Below, in pieces: positions 18,319 to 26,176 of a stretch of DNA of 62,897 nt (the first letter of the stretch is position 1; every line of letters begins with the position of its first letter). Made by a program: the position numbers and the translations under genes. The stretch is from Bacteroidetes bacterium UBA1947. Lineage in GTDB: Bacteria > Bacteroidota > Bacteroidia > Chitinophagales > Chitinophagaceae. The DNA is taken from contig DDET01000051.1 of assembly GCA_002336915.1 (NCBI GenBank), positions 125,471 to 188,367 on the forward strand, read 5' to 3'. The notes beneath the pieces were generated by a model. That model was not told where the DNA came from. It did not search any database and saw nothing but the letters and a program-made list of their open reading frames with translations.

Positions 18319-18966
18319 ATGTTTACCATTGCCATTGCCGAAGAAAAAGTAAAGCCTTTCCAGACCGTTGCACTGCATTTCCTGGTTGGTTTAGCGCTCT
18401 TTACATTCGGTGTTCTTTCTTATTTGTTTTACTTCTATACCATTAACATTACCAATGCTGCTTCGTCCATGCCGGAGCTCAAGCGCTGGGGCCCTGTAAT
18501 GCTATTCCCGGGACTGGCAATTTTGATCATTTCCCTGTTTCGGGGACGATGGCTCAAAAAACCTAAGAATAATAAGGCGCTCCGCATTATCGAGATAGGC
18601 TGTTCCATCCTGTATGCCGGCTACTTTGCGTATGGTCATTGGTGGCTGCCTGCCGGTATTTTCGGTATCTTAGCAGCCACATTATTGCTGGCCACCCTTT
18701 GGGAAAGCAATAAGAACAGGGCACAGTTCATTAACATCGACGAAAAAGGTGTGCAGCTGCCATCAACATCGCGCCGCGGCTCGCTGGCCTGGAACGAGAT
18801 AGAACAGGTGATCCTGCGCTTCGGTATATTAACGATAGACTGTGTGGACAACCACTTGTACCAATGGAATGTGAATGCAGCCGAATTCAGCAAAGAAGAA
18901 CTTGAAGCATATTGCAGCAAACTGGTAATAGCGAACAAAGGGAAGAACAAGGGTGCTGACTGGTAG
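18319..18966 (+). CDS. Hypothetical membrane protein, four TM helices and a PH-like C-terminal region
   Basis: The 215-residue protein has hydrophobic helices at about residues 17-42, 60-75, 90-105 and 108-128. A soluble C-terminal region (135-215) includes INIDEKGVQLP and RRGSLAWNEIEQVILR. The D-x-x-G-V plus W-x-E-I pattern resembles the bacterial PH-like (YcxB-type) domains of small membrane proteins. No function can be assigned. It is 41 nt upstream of the radical SAM gene on the same strand and may be co-transcribed with it. Confidence 0.7.
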   Translation: MFTIAIAEEKVKPFQTVALHFLVGLALFTFGVLSYLFYFYTINITNAASSMPELKRWGPVMLFPGLAILIISLFRGRWLKKPKNNKALRIIEIGCSILYAGYFAYGHWWLPAGIFGILAATLLLATLWESNKNRAQFINIDEKGVQLPSTSRRGSLAWNEIEQVILRFGILTIDCVDNHLYQWNVNAAEFSKEELEAYCSKLVIANKGKNKGADW

Positions 18967-18981
18967 AACTATTTTTTTGAA

Positions 18982-19004
18982 TTTTGACTTTTAATTTTTG
19001 ACTT
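18982..19004 (+). repeat. Short direct repeat before the radical SAM gene
   Basis: TTTTGACTT occurs at 18982-18990 and 18996-19004 with a 14-bp period, ending 3 nt before the ATG. A related TTTTTTGAA precedes it. Its role is not known. Confidence 0.5.
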
Positions 19005-19007
19005 AAC

Positions 19008-20291
19008 ATGTCGCCTTACGTATTATACTCTGACGGGAAAGGAAATATTTTCGAGGATACTTCGCTGTATGCCGTAGGGCGCATGGGCTGGGATGCCGTA
19101 CCCATAGCCGAACACGAATGGATAGAACTCCCCGATGGCGGTTCATTATACGAACTGCCCAACAGGCAGGGAATAGGCATAGATGTGGAAAGCGGTGAAA
19201 TGCGCCTTTGCGAAAAAGGCTGGGCTGTAGCTGCCTTTATTCCGCCTGCACATACCGGCCTCTTCATAGCTGCCTATGAAACAGGTCCTGATGCCCCTAC
19301 ACTTCCGCTATTTTGCTACACAGCCGCCGGCTGGTACAACGATAAATTCTACGTTCCCGCAGTACGCATTGAGCAGGATATCCGCCAGGAATGCAGCGGA
19401 TTCGACGACACCAAAGTGCAGGAAGGCGTCGCACATATGCTGCAGGCCTACCCGCACAACAGGCTGGTAAAACACCTTGCCGATAACTGCGCACTCACAT
19501 ATCACTGCCCCGCTGCGCGCAATTATTTTATGGGCCGCTGGGAATGCCCGGTGCCCTCATCACCGGCGTGCAATGCAAATTGCATCGGCTGCATCTCCTT
19601 CCAGCCTGCGGATGAAACAATAGTTTCCACGCAGGACAGGCTTATGTTCAAACCTACTGCAGCCGAGATCGTAGAATACACCGTTCCCCATTTGGAAACA
19701 GCACCATTCCCAATCATCAGTTGGGGACAAGGCTGCGAGGGCGAACCCTTATTGATGTGGGAGACCATAAAAGAATCGATCATCGAGATACGAAAGCATA
19801 CCCAAAAAGGCAGCATCAATATCAACACCAATGGCAGCAAACCTGCAGCTGTGGAAGAGCTGATGAAAGTAGGCCTTAATAGTATCCGTGTAAGCACCAA
19901 CTCCGCACGCGAAGACATTTATACTAAGTACTACCAACCCAATAATTATAAGTTCGAAGACATAGTGGAAAGCCTGCGTGTAGTGAACCGCTATGGCGGA
20001 TGGTCAAGCATCAACTATTTCGTCTTCCCCGGCATGACCGACAGCGTGGAAGAATACGAAGCCCTGCGTGAACTGATAAAGACCACAGGCCTCAGCATGA
20101 TACAGTGGCGCAACTTCAACATTGACCCCGACTGGTATCTCGGCAAGATGGGCATCACAGAGACCGGCGAATGCCTGGGTGTAGCCCAGCTAATGGACCT
20201 GATACATGCCGAGTTCCCTCACCTCAAATTCGGCTACTTCAATCCACCATCAGAAAGGATGCTGAACTTCGATAAGGACTTTGCTCATTAA
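19008..20291 (+). CDS. Radical SAM protein of unknown specificity with a long N-terminal extension
   Basis: The 427-residue protein has a CX3CX2C radical SAM cluster motif at C188, C192 and C195 (CNANCIGC). The following barrel includes INTNGS and SIRVSTNS, usual for SAM-dependent radical enzymes. The cluster motif lies unusually far from the N-terminus. The first 180 residues look beta-rich and carry C161, C167 and C180 just ahead of the cluster, which could bind a further metal. There is no SPASM-like cysteine-rich tail. No peptide precursor or partner gene is seen nearby, so the substrate is unknown. Confidence 0.82.
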   Translation: MSPYVLYSDGKGNIFEDTSLYAVGRMGWDAVPIAEHEWIELPDGGSLYELPNRQGIGIDVESGEMRLCEKGWAVAAFIPPAHTGLFIAAYETGPDAPTLPLFCYTAAGWYNDKFYVPAVRIEQDIRQECSGFDDTKVQEGVAHMLQAYPHNRLVKHLADNCALTYHCPAARNYFMGRWECPVPSSPACNANCIGCISFQPADETIVSTQDRLMFKPTAAEIVEYTVPHLETAPFPIISWGQGCEGEPLLMWETIKESIIEIRKHTQKGSININTNGSKPAAVEELMKVGLNSIRVSTNSAREDIYTKYYQPNNYKFEDIVESLRVVNRYGGWSSINYFVFPGMTDSVEEYEALRELIKTTGLSMIQWRNFNIDPDWYLGKMGITETGECLGVAQLMDLIHAEFPHLKFGYFNPPSERMLNFDKDFAH

Positions 20292-20359
20292 AAATAGCCG
20301 GGGATTAAACACTAATAAAGACGACTTTTTCATTTATCTTACAAGCAAGTACTCCAGGC

Positions 20360-20995
20360 ATGCCCAAATTCAGGATGTATTTTGTAGGATTTATATTTTT
20401 AAGCCGTGTTGCCGCGGCTCAGGAATTCGCAGTTAGTGCCGACCAGCACAACGTACTTTATGTAGGGGTGGGAAACCAAATCACGATAGCGGCATATCAA
20501 TGTCCTTGCAAGGACATTAATGTTGAAGTTGACAACGGCATGGTTAAGGCATCCGATACCCCCTGCCGGTACAAGGTATTGCCCGCAGATCCAGGCAAGC
20601 TGAACCTCTCTTTGCGAAGAAAACAAAACAACCTGCTTATAGGCACCTCAGAATTCAGAGTTCGATATCAGGAAATAAAATGTCTCTTTGCGGGAAAATC
20701 AAAAGGGACTCTTAAACTGAAAATCGCAAAAATACAGCTTGGGATAGTAGTGGGTCTAACCGATTACGAAGTGCCTTGTACTATCTTGATCACCCAATTT
20801 TCAATGTCTGTACTCAGAGATGGAAGAGCAGTCTTTGAACGAACCCTAAATAGCGCTCGATTTGATGATGAGACGAAGAATTTTCTCGACACTTTGCAAC
20901 CGGGCGACATAATCAGGTTTTATGGCATAATGTGTAAGTATCCCGATCAGAAAGTGCGCGCAATGGAAGGAACAGAAATTACAGTTATTGACTGA
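20360..20995 (+). CDS. Secreted stand-alone GldM C-terminal-like domain protein
   Basis: The 211-residue protein has a signal peptide (ends VAAAQ). The mature part matches the pattern of the periplasmic domains of GldM/PorM: NVLYVGVGNQITIA near the start, then G.. Y.V.P..PG repeats, EFRVRYQEIKCLFAG at the domain junction, and a closing segment with F.MSVLRDG and a LQPGDIIRFYGIMCKYPD element. In GldM these domains follow a transmembrane helix and span the periplasm of the T9SS motor; here there is no helix bundle or anchor. It could be a soluble accessory or paralogue. The similarity is by eye, so it is moderately confident. Confidence 0.65.
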   Translation: MPKFRMYFVGFIFLSRVAAAQEFAVSADQHNVLYVGVGNQITIAAYQCPCKDINVEVDNGMVKASDTPCRYKVLPADPGKLNLSLRRKQNNLLIGTSEFRVRYQEIKCLFAGKSKGTLKLKIAKIQLGIVVGLTDYEVPCTILITQFSMSVLRDGRAVFERTLNSARFDDETKNFLDTLQPGDIIRFYGIMCKYPDQKVRAMEGTEITVID

Positions 20996-21078
20996 CAAGG
21001 AGCGAATACTGTTTTCAACATAATTGAAACCTTATTCGGGATCAAAACGCTGGGAGCAGCAACTACGTCTAATCCGCT

Positions 21079-24000
21079 TTAATCCTCCCCATGCTCCTCA
21101 CCCTGGTACCATGGGAAGGAATCTGCATTCTTATTCTGCTCCCAGTAGAACTTACCTCTTGGTTTAGCATTGTTACCCACTTCGTTCATGGTCTCAGCAT
21201 CATAAAGCCTGCCGTTCACCATGGTGTATTTTATGCTCTCGGTATTGTAGATATTATCCAATGGGTTCTTGTCCATCACCAGCAGGTCGGCAAGTTTGCC
21301 TTCCCTCAGCGAACCCACATAAGTATCCAAACCCAGGCTCTTTGCAGGATTGATCGTTGCAGTGCGCAGTGCTTCCATTGGTGTCATACCACCCTGTGTC
21401 ATATTCCATATCTCCCAGTGCGCGCCAAGGCCTTGTAGCTGCCCGTGAGCACCCATATTCACGATCACGCCCGCATCATTCAGCTTCTTAATGCTCTTCG
21501 CCACCAATATATGCCCGTTCTCATATTCTTCCTCCGGCGCCATAATGCGCTGCCTGCTGCGTGTATCCAGTACTGCCCTCGGCGTAAAACGCATCAGCCT
21601 TTCTTTCTCCCATACATTTGTATGCTGGTACCAGTAGTATTCACCAAAGAGTCCGCCGTATGCTACTATCAGCGTGGGCGTAGCAGCTGTCTTCGAATTT
21701 TTCCATAGTTGTATCACATCATCGTACAAGGGAGCTACGGGTATATTATGCTCTATGGTTGTATGCCCGTCCAGTATCATGGCAATGTTGTGGTAAAAGA
21801 AAGAACCACCCTCGGGTACTACTTCCATCTTCAATTCACGCGCAGCTTCTATCACCATCTGGCTTTGCTCCCTGCGGGGCTGGTTATAGCTCTTTACACT
21901 AAATGCCCCGAAAGCCCTTGTACGTACCAATGCACTCTTCGCATCCTCGTAAGAATTAATAACCGCTTTAAAATCTCCATCAGCACCATACAGTATAGTA
22001 CCTGTCGAGAATATCCTCGGGCCTACCATTAATCCCGCCTTCACCATTTCACTTTGTCCGAATACCAGTTCACTATTCGCCGACGGGTCATGTATCGTCG
22101 TTACACCATAAGCAAGGTTGGCATAATAAGGCCAATGCTTCTCCGGCACTATGCCCGCGCTAAAATGCCCGGCATGTGCATGAGCATCAATAAAGCCCGG
22201 CATAATGGTCTTGCCGTTACAGTCTATTTGTTTAGCACCCGCCGGTATTGTCACCTGCCCGGTCTTACCTATTGCTTTAATGATATTGCCATCTATTACT
22301 ATTGTTCCGTTCTCTATCACACCCGCATCTTCCATCGTAATGATCCTTGCATTAGTGAAGGCCAGCATTCCCTGTGGTTTGTCCGTTTTAGCTTCCAGTC
22401 CCACACTCAGCCCTTTCGATGGAATAACAAAAGTTGAATCAGGCTTACCACCCACAAACTGGAAAAGATCGCGCAAGTTGATGGTGTAATATTGGTCGCC
22501 AAGGGTATAGTGCAGCATATTGCCATCCCCGCTCCAGTGCAAATTGTAGCCCGCGTCTTTCGACACTTTCCTTAGCGGAAAATCTGTTGCCTCGCTCCCT
22601 ATAGTAATAGGCCTGCCCGTATGCGGAAATGCAGCAATGTACACCTGGTGCAGGTTCACATAAGCTATCCATTGCTCATCCGGCGATACGGCGAACTGTT
22701 TCGCATAGGTACTTTTAAAGATCACACGCTCATCACTTCCGTCCCTTTTGGAGGAACTGAATTCTTTATCCAGCTCGCCGCCTGCCTGGTAGTATATGCG
22801 CGTGTCGTCTTTGCTAAATGCAGGTTCGCTACCCTTGTCAGTTACAAATTCTTCGTTGCCTCCTGCAGCAGGCATCATATAGATACCCGGCTTCGCAGTA
22901 TAGGCCTGCCCCAGTATATTATTGCTGCCCTCTCTTTGGTATACCAGCCATTTACCATCATGCGAGTAGGATGGCGTTCGGTATATTCCCTTTTTGCTGC
23001 TTAGTTTCTGACCTGCCCCCCCGCTCAAATTCACTTTACAAATACTGCCGCTGCCACTATCCGTCCAGTTCACATACACCAGCGTTTTCCCATCCGCCGA
23101 AAATGAGGGGTCATACTCAAACTCCGCCGCATTGCTAATGCGCACAGGCTTACCCTCGGGTAATTCCTTTTTATAAAGGTGCCCCAGCGCACTAAACACC
23201 AGCCACTTCCCGTCGGGCGATGTAGTAGCCTGCCTGATCACATTCGCATTGAACTCATCAGGATTTATGTCTTGTTTAAACCTTACAGCATCTGTTATCT
23301 TCTGTTTCACATTGCATGTGAATGGTATCTCCATAGCCGCATTAGTACCGTTCACATCCACCCTTATTATTTTGCCGCCAGCCCATATTATGATGTTCTT
23401 ATCATCAGGCGTCCAGGCAAAGCCTGTGTATATGCCAAATGTGGTCCATGCCTCCTGTTGGTCTTTCGAAAGCTTATCGTATACGGGCCACTCCTCCGCT
23501 GTTTCTATATTGTGCAGGTACAGTACCGATTTGGTTCTTACCCTCCTCACAAAAGCCAATAGCTTACCGCTATGCGATATTTGAGGCCGCACAGCCCCGC
23601 CCGGTCCTCCTGTTATAGTTTCATTGCTGCCCTTTTCCCTGTCGAATCTTTTGATCGCAAATATCTGTTCGTTCGGATTTTTGTTGTACTGGAAGTAGCC
23701 GCCGGGATACATATCCTCGCTGTAGTAGACATAGCGTCCATCGGGCGATACACATGGCTCGTTCACATCCTGCTGGTCGTTCTTCTTCACCGTCAGTTGC
23801 AGGCCCGCGCCCCCGCTTATATGGTACATCCACATTTCACCCGCACCCAGCGAGCGTGTAGAAGTAAAGTGCTTACGCGCTATAACATATTTGCCATCAG
23901 GCGTCCACACCGCATTGTTCAGCAGCCTGAAACTTTCCTTGGTAAGCTGCACGGCATGGCTGCCATCTCGGTCCATGGTCCATATATTATCACCACCACC

Positions 24001-24333
24001 CGCATCCGATGTAAAGGATATCTTCCTCCCGTCGGGACTAAATCTCGGCTGCACCTCCATGGCTTTACCCTGCCTCAGCACCTTAGCTTCGCCGCCGGCA
24101 ACAGGCATTATATATATATCACCCAACAGGTCAAAAACAATATCCTTACCGTCCGGCGACAGGTCCAGGTTCATCCATGTGCCTTCATTCACCGTAAAAG
24201 AAACTTCCTTTTGCGGTCCGCCGGGGTTCTCAACATCCCATTTCTTTTTAGGCTCTTTCTTCTCTTTTTTCTCCCCTGCAACAGCGGCAGATGACACAAA
24301 CAGTAAAACCGGCAACAGCCATTTAAACACCAT
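21079..24333 (-). CDS. Secreted beta-propeller amidohydrolase (TolB-like PD40 repeats plus amidohydrolase)
   Basis: The 1084-residue protein has a signal peptide (ends AAVAG). Residues ~50-640 form TolB-like propeller blades with repeated LSPDGK, SPDGRKISF and SFSADGK motifs. Residues ~660-1070 are a metal-dependent amidohydrolase with the HxH metal motif in FIDAHAHAGH, later His residues in TIEHN and GAHGQ, and the usual composite beta-domain segments around it. This fused architecture is common in Bacteroidota and Proteobacteria; substrates such as peptides or cyclic amides are unproven. It acts in the periplasm or on the surface. It is monocistronic and convergent with the GldM-like gene; the 83-nt gap holds no clear terminator. 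Confidence 0.9.
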   Translation of the reverse strand: MVFKWLLPVLLFVSSAAVAGEKKEKKEPKKKWDVENPGGPQKEVSFTVNEGTWMNLDLSPDGKDIVFDLLGDIYIMPVAGGEAKVLRQGKAMEVQPRFSPDGRKISFTSDAGGGDNIWTMDRDGSHAVQLTKESFRLLNNAVWTPDGKYVIARKHFTSTRSLGAGEMWMYHISGGAGLQLTVKKNDQQDVNEPCVSPDGRYVYYSEDMYPGGYFQYNKNPNEQIFAIKRFDREKGSNETITGGPGGAVRPQISHSGKLLAFVRRVRTKSVLYLHNIETAEEWPVYDKLSKDQQEAWTTFGIYTGFAWTPDDKNIIIWAGGKIIRVDVNGTNAAMEIPFTCNVKQKITDAVRFKQDINPDEFNANVIRQATTSPDGKWLVFSALGHLYKKELPEGKPVRISNAAEFEYDPSFSADGKTLVYVNWTDSGSGSICKVNLSGGAGQKLSSKKGIYRTPSYSHDGKWLVYQREGSNNILGQAYTAKPGIYMMPAAGGNEEFVTDKGSEPAFSKDDTRIYYQAGGELDKEFSSSKRDGSDERVIFKSTYAKQFAVSPDEQWIAYVNLHQVYIAAFPHTGRPITIGSEATDFPLRKVSKDAGYNLHWSGDGNMLHYTLGDQYYTINLRDLFQFVGGKPDSTFVIPSKGLSVGLEAKTDKPQGMLAFTNARIITMEDAGVIENGTIVIDGNIIKAIGKTGQVTIPAGAKQIDCNGKTIMPGFIDAHAHAGHFSAGIVPEKHWPYYANLAYGVTTIHDPSANSELVFGQSEMVKAGLMVGPRIFSTGTILYGADGDFKAVINSYEDAKSALVRTRAFGAFSVKSYNQPRREQSQMVIEAARELKMEVVPEGGSFFYHNIAMILDGHTTIEHNIPVAPLYDDVIQLWKNSKTAATPTLIVAYGGLFGEYYWYQHTNVWEKERLMRFTPRAVLDTRSRQRIMAPEEEYENGHILVAKSIKKLNDAGVIVNMGAHGQLQGLGAHWEIWNMTQGGMTPMEALRTATINPAKSLGLDTYVGSLREGKLADLLVMDKNPLDNIYNTESIKYTMVNGRLYDAETMNEVGNNAKPRGKFYWEQNKNADSFPWYQGEEHGED

Positions 24334-24458
24334 AATTCATTATTTGGGCTAAAGATAGAAAAGCGGGGGATGGTTTGGTAATAAAATCACCATGTTGGCT
24401 GACCGAAGTCATCGTTCATGAAAGACTCCTTGAATAGTTTCGTCATTTATTCTTATGT

Positions 24459-25007
24459 ATGAAAGCAATAGTCATTTCGTATTCGCTGACAGGCAACAAT
24501 AAGGCCTTGGCTGCCGGTATAGCCGCGGAATTGCGGGCCGGCAGCCTCATCATTTCTGAAGCCAAACCTCGTAGCATGGCTACCATTTTCCTGGATATCC
24601 TGTTCAACCGCATGCCCGCTGTCCGTCCGGGCATGGAAGACCTGCAGGGCTACAACTTGCTTGTTTTTGTGGCGCCGGTGTGGATGGGGCATGTCGCCAC
24701 CCCGCTTCGCACATATCTTGCCTCCTTGAGCTCAGCACCGGTAGGATACGCCTTCGTCTCCATAAGTGGTGGCGCCGATGGCCCGAACCTCAAACTCGCA
24801 GACGAATTGAGCAAAAGGACGGGCAAAGCACCCCTTGCGCTCATCGATTTGCACATTGCCGATCTTCTGCCACCCACACCCCGGCCCGAACGAAAAGACA
24901 CCATGGCCTATCGCCTTAAAGAAAACGACATAAAAGCCCTGACCAATAAAGCAGTTACAGCCCTATATGAGGCGATACCTGCATTAAAGAAACAGTCACA
25001 AAAATAA
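24459..25007 (+). CDS. Flavodoxin family protein
   Basis: The 182-residue protein starts MKAIVISYSLTGNNKALA, where SYSLTGN is the phosphate-binding loop for FMN. VFVAPVWMGHVA and SISGGADG supply the other flavin-contact loops. The size suits a flavodoxin or a small NAD(P)H:quinone-oxidoreductase-like protein acting as a cytosolic electron carrier. A TAGTTTCG sequence at 24435-24442 is a plausible -7 box. The stop is 3 nt before the next start, so the two genes are very probably co-transcribed and translationally linked. Confidence 0.8.
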   Translation: MKAIVISYSLTGNNKALAAGIAAELRAGSLIISEAKPRSMATIFLDILFNRMPAVRPGMEDLQGYNLLVFVAPVWMGHVATPLRTYLASLSSAPVGYAFVSISGGADGPNLKLADELSKRTGKAPLALIDLHIADLLPPTPRPERKDTMAYRLKENDIKALTNKAVTALYEAIPALKKQSQK

Positions 25008-25010
25008 AAA

Positions 25011-25676
25011 ATGAAAAGGCCATATATCTTACGGGACATCTTGCTTGCCTGTGGCATTGTCTCTTCACTATTATTTGTAACAGTCGACATCATAGCTTCC
25101 AATCAATGGGAAGGCTACAGCTTCACCGGCCAGGCATTTAGCGAGTTAACTGCCATTGAGGCGCCCACAAGGCCATTAATGGTCGCGGCTGTGGGCATTC
25201 CTTACAACTTGCTTATTATTGCCTTCTCAGCCGGCATCTGGATATTCGCGGCCGCAGCGCCACGACGAAATGTATTGCGTATTATGGCAATTATGATGCT
25301 CGTACATGCCATATCCGGGTTTACAGGTGGCACTATTTTTCCCATGCACTCCCGCGGCATAGAAAAGGCAATGACCTATACCGACAAAATGCACATCATT
25401 GCTACAGGGCTGGAAGTCCTTTCCATGCTCCTGGCCATAGGCTTTGGGGCAGCGGCCTTCGGGGGGCGCTTCCGCTATTATTCTTTCGCTACTATCCTGT
25501 TGCTTATTGCCGGCGGCATTTTAGCCGGCATGAGGGCCGGCCGCGTTGCCGCCGGCTTGCCAACACCATGGATGGGCGTGACTGAGCGCCTCAACATTTA
25601 TGCCTTCATGCTTTGGGTAATAGTGTTGACAATTGTCCTTTTCGGTCTGAAAAAAAGAGTGAATTCAACAGCTTAG
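25011..25676 (+). CDS. DUF998 family six-helix membrane protein
   Basis: The 221-residue protein has about six transmembrane helices. The pattern fits DUF998: SNQWEGYSFTGQAFSELTAIEAPTRPLM between helices 1 and 2, and MHSRG/DKMHI in the third loop. The function of the family is unknown. It lies 3 nt after the flavodoxin gene, suggesting a linked redox or membrane role, which is only an inference from position. Confidence 0.78.
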   Translation: MKRPYILRDILLACGIVSSLLFVTVDIIASNQWEGYSFTGQAFSELTAIEAPTRPLMVAAVGIPYNLLIIAFSAGIWIFAAAAPRRNVLRIMAIMMLVHAISGFTGGTIFPMHSRGIEKAMTYTDKMHIIATGLEVLSMLLAIGFGAAAFGGRFRYYSFATILLLIAGGILAGMRAGRVAAGLPTPWMGVTERLNIYAFMLWVIVLTIVLFGLKKRVNSTA

Positions 25677-25694
25677 AAAAAATAGATCTGCGCC

Positions 25695-26078
25695 TCATTT
25701 TTTTTGCCTAAGCTTCCTGTTATACCTCAGCACCAGCACGCCTGTAACGAGAAATGGCACAGCAGAAAGCGCTATCCGCGTATTCAGCGACATCAGGCCC
25801 ACTACAAGTATCATCAGCATGATAAGGCAGAGGCAAGACAAGCCAATATAAGTAAGCGTCCTGCCCGGCACTTTCTGGAAGACTGTAAACAACAGTATCA
25901 GCTGCCCGCATAAAGGCAGCAATATAAAAGGGTGCAAGAATGTCTCAGAATGATGGACGGTATTGAAAATGATATCCCGCTCCGCCTGCCATAGGAAAGC
26001 ATGCATATCCTTGCCCCATTCCAGGTAGCCCATCAGTGATGTTAGCAAAAGGCAGATATTGAGTATTCTTCTTCTCAT
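25695..26078 (-). CDS. Hypothetical small membrane protein (127 aa, four TM helices)
   Basis: I recognise no family. Hydrophobic helices lie at about residues 4-20, 48-66, 76-95 and 98-118, with a basic C-terminus (RYNRKLRQKK) predicted on the cytoplasmic side. A single WGKDMHAFLWQAERD segment lies in the first loop. It is convergent with the DUF998 gene across only 18 nt. Confidence 0.65.
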   Translation of the reverse strand: MRRRILNICLLLTSLMGYLEWGKDMHAFLWQAERDIIFNTVHHSETFLHPFILLPLCGQLILLFTVFQKVPGRTLTYIGLSCLCLIMLMILVVGLMSLNTRIALSAVPFLVTGVLVLRYNRKLRQKK

Positions 26079-26094
26079 GCCTTAGATCTTATAA

Positions 26095-26136
26095 ACTCAG
26101 CATCCTTCAAATCGCGGGATATGAAGGATGTTGGGT
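26095..26136. repeat. Inverted repeat downstream of the NHL-propeller gene
   Basis: A 9-bp perfect core (CATCCTTCA at 26101-26109, complement at 26122-26130) extends to 15 bp when two G-U pairs are allowed on the plus-strand RNA. It lies in the 98-nt gap between two minus-strand genes. The minus-strand version has C-A mismatches and only a short T-run, so terminator function for the upstream gene is unsure. Confidence 0.45.
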
Positions 26137-26176
26137 CTCAAATTACTGATATTATTTAATTGCTTACCTGTGCCTG

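Noticed and set aside
16198..18378. Longer start for the cyclase gene
   Set aside because: The added 44 residues overlap the divergent gene at 18319 and precede a good signal peptide at 18246.
20996..21078. Possible terminator between the GldM-like and amidohydrolase genes
   Set aside because: Only short imperfect pairs (CGAATA/TATTCG, TTTCAA/TTGAAA) with long loops and no T-run are seen.
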